64,000 nt of DNA. Origin: Coemansia sp. RSA 487 (taxonomy: Eukaryota > Kickxellomycota > Kickxellomycetes > Kickxellales > Kickxellaceae). Within the stretch, counting starts at the first letter, position 1; each line of letters opens with the position of its first letter. Positions 39,799 through 49,015 of this stretch are shown here, one piece after another. The notes beneath the pieces were generated by a model. The model did not search any database. It was not told the DNA's origin and saw nothing but the letters and a program-made list of their open reading frames with translations. A program made the translations under genes and the position numbers. The DNA is taken from positions 18,141-82,140 of the forward strand of contig JANBRJ010000079.1 in NCBI GenBank assembly GCA_027577595.1, written 5' to 3'.

Positions 39799-41211
39799 CT
39801 AGTAGATATACTTCCAGTACTCGCTTTTCATCATGAACACTGCCACTTCAGGAACCGTGGTGAATGCAAGTTCGTATCCACCTATATCAGGATGCGCAGG
39901 CATTATAGCAAAATCGTTTTCAGCGGTAAGAAATGCCGGACGCACAAGAGCAGGCGTCCCGCTACCAAAATCCGTTTCATAGCAGCCGAATCGCGTATGA
40001 TTTGTACACATGAACTCGTTACTCGCTTTTGTCAATTGTATAGCCAAGTCAACACAGCCGCTGGGGTTTTTGTTGAGCAGGGAGCCCATCTGATTGCAAT
40101 AACGCTCATCTATTCCATCCACGATCCTTCGGATGCTGCATGCAACTGTAGCCAGGACCTGTGGGCTGCAGCCCTTCATTATGAGATCAAGCGAGTTGGT
40201 AGTTCCATTTATCAGCACTGCGTTTCCCATATAGTTAGCATTGGTAAGTCGCTTTACGCGTGGTCTCATATCAATCATGATGTTTGTAAGAAAAACGGTC
40301 TCCCCATTTAGGCGTCCAGCTTTGTGCAACGCCTGGCTGAAAAGAACAGTGGCCAATGCTGTAATCACGTCGTTTGCCGATAGGTGGGAAACACCTGGTT
40401 CGGCAAGTGGCTGGACAAGCTGAACAAGATATTCACACGCCAAGTTGGATAGCCGGACGTAGTAGTTTTGGATATTTGGAGATGACAGCAAGTATTTAAA
40501 TATTCTTCCACGCAATTCGGGCGAGAACCACGCAACCCATCTAGCAATGGCTGTACTTGTATTTAATATGTCACGGATCTCTGGCTCAATCGCATCGCTA
40601 CCATTGTGCTTGCTGGTTTCAAGAATAGAGCGATCATGCTGAAATGATTGCACTGGAATCTCAATATCTCGTATATCTTGTTGATCCTGAGCCGCAAATA
40701 TGCACTTGGATATCTCTGCCCAGCGTTTTATAAAGCTATCGTACCCTGTGCCATCAAAGATTGTGTGAGCTATACTCGCAAAAATACACATTCCGCTATC
40801 GTCCTTCATACGAAGAACGTGGAACTCGGCCAGCTTCATACAACGGCCGATGATGCCATGTGGTGCAGGTGTTTTGCATGCCGATGAATAGTCAACTGGA
40901 AGCAACTTTATATCAAAATCGGCGTCCTTGAGTGTTTGGAAATGGACATTGCACAAGGAATCGGTATACACTGGCAGGTTCAAATGGTTTTTATCTATAA
41001 CAACAAAGTTTCGCGAGTCGTTTCCAGTCTTTATATGACCTGTAAGGATCGGAAACTCTTCCAGAGCCCTATAAAATGAAGCCTCAAGAACATCGAATGG
41101 AACTGTCCGTTCGTACCAAAAATAAAGAGGAATACTTGATGTGGACGAAATATCGTCAAACGCATCCAGATTAATCGTTTGTGGTTTCAATGAAGCGATA
41201 AAACTGTCCAT
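39799..41211 (-). CDS. BAHD-like acyltransferase 3
   Basis: 470 residues from ATG 41211 (MDSFIASLKPQTINL). The catalytic motif is HTIFD (AHTIFDGTGYDS) and the structural motif DFGSG (ETDFGSGTPALVRP) is intact. It is the closest paralogue of copy 2, separated from it by 243 bp. The conserved C terminus ESEYWKYIY/KSEYWKYIY shared across the array ends with an aromatic residue at the same spot in every copy. No signal peptide or membrane helix is seen, so a cytosolic enzyme is expected. Confidence 0.8.
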   Translation of the reverse strand: MDSFIASLKPQTINLDAFDDISSTSSIPLYFWYERTVPFDVLEASFYRALEEFPILTGHIKTGNDSRNFVVIDKNHLNLPVYTDSLCNVHFQTLKDADFDIKLLPVDYSSACKTPAPHGIIGRCMKLAEFHVLRMKDDSGMCIFASIAHTIFDGTGYDSFIKRWAEISKCIFAAQDQQDIRDIEIPVQSFQHDRSILETSKHNGSDAIEPEIRDILNTSTAIARWVAWFSPELRGRIFKYLLSSPNIQNYYVRLSNLACEYLVQLVQPLAEPGVSHLSANDVITALATVLFSQALHKAGRLNGETVFLTNIMIDMRPRVKRLTNANYMGNAVLINGTTNSLDLIMKGCSPQVLATVACSIRRIVDGIDERYCNQMGSLLNKNPSGCVDLAIQLTKASNEFMCTNHTRFGCYETDFGSGTPALVRPAFLTAENDFAIMPAHPDIGGYELAFTTVPEVAVFMMKSEYWKYIY

Positions 41212-41678
41212 GATAGAGTATAAATGTCTGGAATGGAGAAGGAGTTCAGATAAAAGAAGCTGAATTATACCTGCTGATATTTATTTGCTTCAAAGAGTCT
41301 CCGAGGAAAGCAAGATAACAACCATTGGCAATAGACATCCAACAACGCATGTATGCTGCATGCAGCTGCAGATGACAACACGTTTTTGGATACCATGCTT
41401 TTGTATAGTCTAACCATTGGCCACTGAAAGATACCTATCTGAGGACCACACTTGTTTTAATTCCAACAATTCATTTTCCTATATCGAGGTTTAGCGATTA
41501 TATTTCCTCATTTCTTTATTGTAATAAAACAAGTGTATCAGTTACATTGCTAATACATGTGAAACAGTTTTGTTATTAAAAATACGAATATGTTGCTGAA
41601 TTGTTTTTACCCAAAAAAAGACGAGATTTGAAAATGCATAAAGAGGAAATATAGAAAGGTTGGCAATGGCTAAGGTAA
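41212..41678. other. Intergenic between BAHD-like genes 3 and 4
   Basis: 467 bp. The promoter of gene 3 is expected here. Nothing else is recognised. Confidence 0.45.
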
Positions 41679-43088
41679 CTAATAAATACATTTCCAGTAT
41701 TCGCTTTCCATCATCCCCTTTGCCACTTTTGGGCTCATGGTAATTGCAAGCTCGTAACTACCCAACCTAGGACGTCCAGGCATTATAACAACAAAGTTTT
41801 CGGAAGTAAGAAAAGCCGGACGCACAAGAACAGGCAAACCGCTACCAAAATCAGTTTCGTAGTAGCCGAAGCGCGTATGGTTAGTCAACATATACGTGTT
41901 GGGTTTTCTTGCCAACCGACCCACCAGGCTTATGTAGCCGCTGGGATCGCTGTTGACAAAATTCCACATTTGGCTGCAATAGTGTTTGTCCATTCCGTCA
42001 ACGGCCCTTCGGGTATTGCAAGCAACTGCAACCAAGCTGTGAGGGCTGTAGCCTTTCAGCAAGAGATCAAGCGGACTAGTAGCTAGCTTAAGCACTATTG
42101 CGTTTCCAGCATAATTTGCATTGGTGAGTCGCTCTACGCGTGGCCTGATATCGACAGCGATAGTTGCCAAAATTTCAGTCTCGCCACTTAGACTTCCTGC
42201 CTTATGGAAAGCCTGCGCAAAAAGAACAGTGACCAAGGCTGTCAGGACATCGTTTGCTGAAATGTGCGAAATGTCTGGCTCGACTAATGGTTGGATTAAC
42301 CGAAAGAGATGCTCGATTGCCGAACCAGACAGGTGGTAATAGTAGTTGTGAATGTTTAAAGATGCTAAGGCAAGTTTAAGCAATCTTCCACGTAGCTCGG
42401 GCGATATCCACGCGACAAACCTAGAGACGATTGTACTTTTGTACAATTTACGGAATACAGGGTCTATCGCATCGCATTCGCTATGCTCGTCGGTTTCGAG
42501 GATAGAACGATCAAACTGAAAACCCTGAGTTGAAATATCGACGCCATGCATGTCTTGCTTTTCGTGAGCCGTCAGGATGTATCTAGATATCTCTGTCCAG
42601 CGCTTCATAAAGGCACAGTATGATGTTCCATCAAAGATCGCATGGCTGATATTCGCATAAATGCACATGCCGCTGTCATCCTTCATACGAATGATATGAA
42701 ACTCGGCCAGTTTCATACTGTGTCCCGCAACTCCAGGTGGAACACGATTCATGCGCTCCAGAGGATAGTTAACTGGCAGCAGGCTCACATCAAAATTAGC
42801 ATCTTTGAGCGTTTGGAAATGTACGTTGCATGGAGAGTCGGTGTAATCTGGCATATTCAGGCTGCTCTTATCTATCACAACAACATTGCGCGAGTCGCTC
42901 TTAGTTTTCATGCGGTCCGCGAGGATTGGAAACTCCTCTAGAGCTTTGTAAAACGATACTTTGAGAATATTCGACAGTACTGTTTTTTCATACCAGTAGT
43001 AGAATGGAATGGTCAGAACAGATGTAGGATTGTCGATTCCATCCAGATATATTGTCTGAGATTGCACTGAAGCAATAAAGTTGTCCAT
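41679..43088 (-). CDS. BAHD-like acyltransferase 4
   Basis: 469 residues from ATG 43088 (MDNFIASVQSQTIYL). A 66-codon extension upstream in frame has no counterpart in the paralogues and is rejected. HAIFD (ISHAIFDGTSYC) and DFGSG (ETDFGSGLPVLVRP) are intact. This is the most divergent of the four: it has PGVAGHSMKLAEFHIIRM in place of PHGIIGHCMKL and a different linker. It is therefore the likely oldest member, at the upstream end of the array. It is divergent from the TOPORS-like gene. Confidence 0.8.
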   Translation of the reverse strand: MDNFIASVQSQTIYLDGIDNPTSVLTIPFYYWYEKTVLSNILKVSFYKALEEFPILADRMKTKSDSRNVVVIDKSSLNMPDYTDSPCNVHFQTLKDANFDVSLLPVNYPLERMNRVPPGVAGHSMKLAEFHIIRMKDDSGMCIYANISHAIFDGTSYCAFMKRWTEISRYILTAHEKQDMHGVDISTQGFQFDRSILETDEHSECDAIDPVFRKLYKSTIVSRFVAWISPELRGRLLKLALASLNIHNYYYHLSGSAIEHLFRLIQPLVEPDISHISANDVLTALVTVLFAQAFHKAGSLSGETEILATIAVDIRPRVERLTNANYAGNAIVLKLATSPLDLLLKGYSPHSLVAVACNTRRAVDGMDKHYCSQMWNFVNSDPSGYISLVGRLARKPNTYMLTNHTRFGYYETDFGSGLPVLVRPAFLTSENFVVIMPGRPRLGSYELAITMSPKVAKGMMESEYWKCIY

Positions 43089-43850
43089 GATAAAAATATA
43101 AATGCTAGAAAGGAGAAATGGTGTGGTTGCAACATTTTGTCCCAAACGGTTTTCTGGTGTTGTTTGTTGTGAGAATCTACGTTGTGGTAAGATGGTGGAA
43201 TGCGAAGATCCATGCCAAATAGCGCATGCAACATGCATACATTTGCATATGACTACACACTTTTGTTCGTTTTGCAATAAAACCATTTGAGATCATGCTC
43301 TCCTAGAAGGGCATCTAGGAAAGCGTTTGTTGTGGTTTTGTCATTTTATCTTTGTAAATATAGAAACAGCTTTCCTAACAGCAATTAAGAAAAAAGTGAA
43401 CGATGAGTTTGCCTGCATTGAAGCACACATGCCAGCTACCACAGTATTTTCGTATTGAATTTCGAGGACTGAGAAAAGATATCAAGGAAGATCAAGCCAA
43501 TATTTCAAATGACTGCACAACACGAAATCCGCTTGAAACTGCTGTACCAAAATTTTGGCCCAATTATTGCTTGCAGCTTTGTGCATACTAATCTCCAAAG
43601 TGCTCATCATTATTGCTATGGTCTGTTCCTTAAAAAAAAAGTCAAACCAAGCAAACGCTAGCAGAATCATAGCAATTAATTAAATTAAAAGCTGTAAATG
43701 GTCCATCCGCCAGAGCCATTTTCTGGACCTTTCCCAAAACCACAAGTGTATAAATAATTGGTATATTAAGTTAGTATGTCGTTGCCAAAAAAAATACACC
43801 AAGATCAGGTATACCTTGTATGTTGTTTTTTATTTCATTAGTCTTTAATT
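43089..43850. promoter_or_regulatory. Divergent intergenic between BAHD-like gene 4 and RING gene
   Basis: 762 bp. Small frames (for example near 43403-43591) are not protein-like. I see no clear TATA or repeat. Confidence 0.45.
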
Positions 43851-44636
43851 ATGTCTACTGACCAGTCGCAATGTAGCTCGGATACAGATGAACACGCTAT
43901 TAATGGCTGCTCTAGTGATACGACAGAGTACGCGTGCCCTATATGCCTGCAACCAGTGAGCTACAAATGCTACACCAGTCCTTGCTACCATCAGTTTTGC
44001 TTTCCTTGCTTGCTCCAATGGACAGAGCAACGACCGAGTTGTCCACTGTGTAATACAGCTATTACCAGTATTGTCCAGCAAAACCATCAAGACAACAGAA
44101 TCATTAGGACGCCAATATGCAATCCTTTAGAAGAAGAAAGAGACGGATCATGCTCCAGGAATCAAAATCGGCAGCGACGGCAGCGAATGCGCTATGCTAC
44201 TTTTGGTAGAGACCAAACACCTTTAGATTTTGACGAAAATCTGGGCCTGCGTAAGCGTGCAGCAGTGTACAGACATGGGTTAGCACGCGTAGATGATGAG
44301 GAACGACAACTGCGACAACGGACATCACGATCAGTAGCCCTCTTGCGCTCAGCGATTGCCTCCCAGCGATGCCGTCAGTGGATCCATCGAGATCTCCAAG
44401 TGATTCTTAACACTGATGATGTAGAACTAGTGGAAATGCTGGTCATCTCACTGGTGGAGCAATCGAAAGGAGGAATAATGACAATTGACGCAACAAATGA
44501 TCTCCACTGGTCATCAGTGCGTACCTTACTTGGTAATAAACTGCCACAATTTCTTGATGAGCTTTGCGCTTTTGCGGATTCGTCTCTCGATATGCACAGC
44601 TACGACAGATACACCGCTTATAATACACGTATGTAG
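43851..44636 (+). CDS. TOPORS-like RING-finger E3 ligase
   Basis: A 261-residue protein. Residues 29-67 form a C3HC4 RING (Cys29, Cys32, Cys45, His47, Cys50, Cys53, Cys64, Cys67) followed by an Arg/Gln-rich linker. A conserved C-terminal helical block contains RKRAAVYRHGLARV, CRQWIHRDLQVIL and LPQFLDELCAFADSSLDMHSYD. That RING plus VYR block plus WI-R-L helices matches TOPORS, a dual ubiquitin/SUMO E3 in animals with homologues in fungi. The protein stops soon after the homologous helix pair and lacks TOPORS' long SR-rich tail. Nuclear ubiquitin or SUMO ligase activity is the likely role. Confidence 0.75.
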   Translation: MSTDQSQCSSDTDEHAINGCSSDTTEYACPICLQPVSYKCYTSPCYHQFCFPCLLQWTEQRPSCPLCNTAITSIVQQNHQDNRIIRTPICNPLEEERDGSCSRNQNRQRRQRMRYATFGRDQTPLDFDENLGLRKRAAVYRHGLARVDDEERQLRQRTSRSVALLRSAIASQRCRQWIHRDLQVILNTDDVELVEMLVISLVEQSKGGIMTIDATNDLHWSSVRTLLGNKLPQFLDELCAFADSSLDMHSYDRYTAYNTRM

Positions 44637-45746
44637 ACTGATCATGTTCAACCCAGATGTGATCATAAATTTGTTTTATTGGCAAACCAGTAATATAAAA
44701 ATGTCAACTTCATTCAATTTGCTGGCACGTCGTTATCCAAAGAAACAATGCGCCTTGTGGAGGAGATACTCTGAAAAGCTCGGTAGCGTCGTGCCACAGC
44801 ATTCGCAGCTCAGTGCGTAGCTTTTCGTTCCCTTGAAGCCCTTGACCGTCTTTTGATGAGAACTAAATGTCCAAACTGCGGTAGATTCTTTTGCAGGATT
44901 CATCTTATAACAAGCTAGATTATAGCACAAGCAGTGATAACGATTTTACAGAGTTTAAAAGGACAGCAAAAACAAAGAATATATTGCTTCAGGTGCCTTG
45001 GCTATAAACGTTTGGTAGCTTTGGTTGCTTATATAGGGGGTGGCTCGCCCGTTGCCATTTTGTTATACTCCTATTGAAAAGCCAGCATGCGTTATCATTG
45101 CTATTAATAATACACGAGAAATTTGAGTCGATTAGTTCGCGAACCCCAACAAAAGTGGCATTTCTCAAAAAAATTGGCTAACTTATTTTGCAATTGCCAT
45201 GCTTCTTTTATTGAAACCCCATGTGTATGATTTATGATGAGCATCAGTGATGAAATTGACGAACGAGAGGTGATGGCTACCTATTCCGAAACGAGTACAT
45301 ACTTTTCGCTCATCATATTTCAACTGCATGAGACTGGCTTCAGTAATTTTTGACCATTGGAAAATAATTTTTGTTTGCTAAATGATTTTTCTTTTCTTAT
45401 TGCAATTTCTGTTTCTTCAAGTGACTCTCCACACTAACGCATGCCACATGAACGGTTCGTTCATCTGCTCTTTGCACTCTTTTTAGCCATGGCCAGATGA
45501 CGCTATCCGTTTCCACTTTATTTCAATGTACAATGTCAGCCCAGCTAAGCTTTATAAATGATGATACCACACCAAAGTAGAAAATAAAATAAAAAGGCGT
45601 TCACTTGGATAGCTTCTTTTCGTGCAGCTCAATCCACAAGTCAGAGTTTCTACACGCTTTTCTTTTCTTGTTATTCTTCAGTACTTTTATTGCATGTACA
45701 TCATATACAAACAATAAACGACACGCATAGTTTAGGCTGGCAAACA
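44637..45746. other. Intergenic
   Basis: 1.1 kb. A minus-strand 56-codon frame (44736-44903) ends in a Cys/His cluster (CECCG...HKAHC) that could be a chance zinc knuckle. A plus-strand CPNCG string at about 44868-44885 sits in the same place and also looks accidental. No confident gene. Confidence 0.4.
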
Positions 45747-46268
45747 ATGTGCAATAACAATGCTGCAAAATGGTTGCTGTTATTGTCCGCTTGTGCAAGC
45801 TATCTGATGACGCTGGTCGAAGCAGCCTCCTACATCACGCTGGACTGTGGTTTGGTTGGCGACAGTGAATGTGAGCGAATGCAGAGCTTGATGCAGGGCA
45901 ACGGTACGACCGTCGATGCCAAAAGCATGCATACTTCAAAAGGTTTGGACTCTGGCACAATAATCGCAATCGTTATTGGGACTCTAGTAGCCTGCACGTT
46001 GGTTGTAGTAGGCGTGGTTATATGGATGAGGAAAAGAAAGCAGCGGCGAAATGCCGAGCACCAAAACCAAGAAGTTGTTATTGTCAATGCCACAGCAGCC
46101 AGCGAGGAATGGGAAGCATCGACAATTAACTCTCCGACGTCGATTTTATTAGACAAGGCTTCAGGCTCTTACCCACAAGAAGAAGAGGTCTTATTCCGCT
46201 TGGAGGTTCTCGACGACTGCCTTACGCCCCCAGCCAATCCACAATATTCATCGCACAAAGCTCAGTGA
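45747..46268 (+). CDS. Small type I membrane protein (signal peptide, one TM helix)
   Basis: 173 residues from ATG 45747 (MCNNNAAKWLLLLSACASYL); a TTG start further upstream is not used. A signal peptide (about 1-27) precedes a short lumenal/extracellular domain of ~45 residues with two Cys, then a single TM (about 69-93, TIIAIVIGTLVACTLVVVGV) followed by a basic KRKQRR stop-transfer and a ~75-residue cytoplasmic tail. No family is recognised. Its layout (short ectodomain, TM, basic juxtamembrane, acidic tail) resembles the membrane-anchored trypsin-like proteins of this window without their protease-like domain, so it may be a reduced relative. This is conjecture. Confidence 0.55.
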   Translation: MCNNNAAKWLLLLSACASYLMTLVEAASYITLDCGLVGDSECERMQSLMQGNGTTVDAKSMHTSKGLDSGTIIAIVIGTLVACTLVVVGVVIWMRKRKQRRNAEHQNQEVVIVNATAASEEWEASTINSPTSILLDKASGSYPQEEEVLFRLEVLDDCLTPPANPQYSSHKAQ

Positions 46269-47080
46269 TTCAGATTTTTCATTTACGCCTCTCCCTTTTT
46301 TCCATTCCATCTATACCTTAACCTTTTGATACTGTTTTTAGAAAATGTTTTTTTAAAAGAATTCGTTTGCGATGATAGCAAACCTCTTTTTTTCCTTTTT
46401 GCAATTGCTGGATCAACTGATATTTTACCTTCTTCTAAAGCCATCTATGTACCGGATAATCCTTGGGCTCGGTTTGCTCTTTATTTTCTTTCTATATGCG
46501 AAACTGACCATAAACCCTTTTTTACTGTCGAAACTCTCTTGGCATCTAATGATCCAAGAAAAACGGAAAACCGGCACTCGTGAGATTTCTTTTATCGTGC
46601 TACATGACAAATAAATAGATATAAAGTCGGAGGAATGACTGCTTTATTTTCATTGTAAAACGGATTTGCTTTCTAAATATATATTTTCCAGCTGTCAAAA
46701 ACTACTAGGAGTTTTTTTTTTACTCACATCGGCTTTATATCATTCCAATTCTTTTAATATATTCTTCTTTGTACATATGCTGCTATAAAGCCTGTACATT
46801 GGTGCGCCTTTTCTTTACACGGACTATAAGGAAGTCTCGAGTATTTCCTTTTATCTTTTCACTAGCTTCTTTTTAGTTCAATGCGATAAACCTGTTTCCT
46901 TGCCATCTTTTTCTCATTACTTAAAGTTCAGAAGCATTTACGTACTAGTCCAATTTTCTTTCTTCCTTACTATATATTTTGCAAGTCTGCGTTAGCACTT
47001 TTTCTTTCTCTTTTATTTTTCACGAAGCCTAATTTATTTATTGACGACCTCTGATATTCTACTTCCCGCCCTGTATATAG
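46269..47080. other. Intergenic, promoter of trypsin-like pseudoprotease 1
   Basis: 812 bp, T/C-rich towards the ATG at 47081, with TATATA (about 46972-46977). A hydrophobic open frame (46372-46614) is probably an artefact of T-rich composition. Confidence 0.45.
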
Positions 47081-48769
47081 ATGAAATTGCTGGGTATTAA
47101 ACGTCTTTTGGCGGCCGTCACTGCTTTTCAGGCAGCCGTGCTTGCAAAAGATAATACCACAAGCACCAAAGACAACACAGTAACAAAGCGCGATGTCACT
47201 GTCAACGATGTCCTAGACTTTAAGAGCGCACTGCTTCTAATTGATGGAAAAGAAACATCGTGCGAGTCTGCGCTGATAGACAGTGGCGCTGGATTTGTAG
47301 CAGCCAGCTGTCTGAAATTCACAGGTAGCAAGGTCGATATGACGAGAGCCTACGAGCTGGTTATCAAGATGGGCAGAGGCAGCTCACCCACTGTAACCAA
47401 AACAATATCCAGCATTGACGTGCATCCTGAGTATGACTCGGGCACACTTGTCAACAACCTGGCTGTTGTGCAGTTTGGAGATGGGTCGAATATTGAGTGG
47501 CACAACTACATTGGCATTGATCCAAGCGAGTGGAATAATCTATACTTTATTCGCCGATCACTTCAAAACGTTCCCTCACGGACGTGGAGCGATGTCATTG
47601 CTTATTCATCGACGGACACGCCAGACAAGTGTCTGAATGCTTCGACATCCTACGCGGCCAATCCTAAGGACTTTTTGTGCAACTATGCAGCATCTCTTTC
47701 TATCTTTAACCAGGAATGCAAGATTCCCTACGGTACAGTATTTGCGGCGATACAGCCAAGCGACGTGGCTGTTGTTGCTCTCCATTCTCACTCAGCTGTT
47801 TACGGTAACAGCATGTGCTCTCAAGACACAAAGCTGCACTACTATACCTTGCTTCGAAACTATTTGGCCTGGGCTGCAACAACACTTAATCGTGCTATTG
47901 GTGGCTTTGTTCTGGATGCAAGCTACGACTTTTCTCCGGATAGCTCGTATTCCATGAAGAGCGCTTCCAAAAGCAATATCGATGGCGTGGATTTGTTCTA
48001 TGGGGATCAGTATGCCCAAGACCCTATTGACTCTTCTCTTTCTGCAGACATTTACAGAACACCAGCTTCTCAAACTGGCCCGACAAACAGTGGAGGCACG
48101 CCAACACCAACTGATTCAGCAGGCAATGGTAGCAAATCCAGTAGTCCAACCAACGCAGATGGCTCTTCTCATACTAACGACGCTTCGGAAACTGGCAGCT
48201 CTTCCAAGAATAAAAGTTCTTCCAAGAGCGGCAGCGATCATTCGAAGACTGGCAGTGATGCTGCTACTGACAGCAACACGGAGATCGGTGACCTGTCTAA
48301 TGACTCGGAGAACGGCGATACAGAAACCGACTCATTATCGGAAAGCAACAGCGATAGCAGCGACTCTAGCGGTGGATCTGGTGGTGTTTCACCAATTGCC
48401 ATCGTTATCCCAGTTATCATCGTTATTCTTATCATCGGTGGTGCAGGTATTGTTTGGTATGTGCGCAGAAGAAGAAAGAAGAACGAGGAACGGATGAATG
48501 CTCTTAATAATGCCAACAACGAAGATGACGACGACGATATCACACCTATGCACCATCCCAACGAAAGCACTTCGAGCATTATGAACTACTACCAGAGCCA
48601 AGACCCATACAACCCGCACCAGCAGGCTCATCCACAACAGCCGCCGCCAATACCACCGATGCCACCGATGCCACCCCAGCAACATACCATGTCCCAGTAC
48701 ACAACAAACAGCCACATGTTCAACCAACCATATACTGCACGTAGTACTCAGTACGATGGTAACCTTTAA
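47081..48769 (+). CDS. Membrane-anchored trypsin-like pseudoprotease 1
   Basis: 562 residues. Signal peptide (1-22), a possible Kex2 site (KR at 36-37), then a chymotrypsin-fold domain (about 45-280), a Ser/Thr/Gly/Asp-rich stalk (330-434), a TM helix (about 438-461) and a Pro-rich cytoplasmic tail with PPPIPPMPPMPPQQ. Trypsin landmarks align, but the triad is gone: AAHC is AASC (Ser76), NDIA is NNLA (Asn126), and no GDSGGP exists (the region reads CKIPYGTVFAAIQPSDVAV). It is a paralogue of the gene at 59567-61321. I infer a non-catalytic, cell-surface binding or sensor role; the Pro-rich tail could bind SH3/WW proteins. Confidence 0.75.
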   Translation: MKLLGIKRLLAAVTAFQAAVLAKDNTTSTKDNTVTKRDVTVNDVLDFKSALLLIDGKETSCESALIDSGAGFVAASCLKFTGSKVDMTRAYELVIKMGRGSSPTVTKTISSIDVHPEYDSGTLVNNLAVVQFGDGSNIEWHNYIGIDPSEWNNLYFIRRSLQNVPSRTWSDVIAYSSTDTPDKCLNASTSYAANPKDFLCNYAASLSIFNQECKIPYGTVFAAIQPSDVAVVALHSHSAVYGNSMCSQDTKLHYYTLLRNYLAWAATTLNRAIGGFVLDASYDFSPDSSYSMKSASKSNIDGVDLFYGDQYAQDPIDSSLSADIYRTPASQTGPTNSGGTPTPTDSAGNGSKSSSPTNADGSSHTNDASETGSSSKNKSSSKSGSDHSKTGSDAATDSNTEIGDLSNDSENGDTETDSLSESNSDSSDSSGGSGGVSPIAIVIPVIIVILIIGGAGIVWYVRRRRKKNEERMNALNNANNEDDDDDITPMHHPNESTSSIMNYYQSQDPYNPHQQAHPQQPPPIPPMPPMPPQQHTMSQYTTNSHMFNQPYTARSTQYDGNL

Positions 48770-49015
48770 AGTGTATATATTCTGCGTTAATAAACTAGTC
48801 TAGAATTTTATGGATCTTCGCACAATAGCCTCTATATGAAAGATAAAGTCTAGAATTGATAGATTGAAAGGGGGGAACCTTGAGAAATTGCTCCAAAGTT
48901 TGTATTTAATTTAGCCTTTTGGTGCCCGACGGTACGTTCTTTTTATTCTTCATATATTATTTTAAACATTGATCCTATTTCATTACTCTTTCGATATTTA
49001 TATTGCGCTTGAAAC

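Noticed and set aside
44736-44903. 56-codon minus-strand frame with a possible zinc knuckle (CECCG...HKAHC)
   Set aside because: A single motif-like cluster with no surrounding domain; overlapping frames give equally suggestive Cys strings, so chance is likely.
46372-46614. 80-codon hydrophobic plus-strand frame
   Set aside because: T-rich composition creates Leu/Phe runs; no signal or family support.
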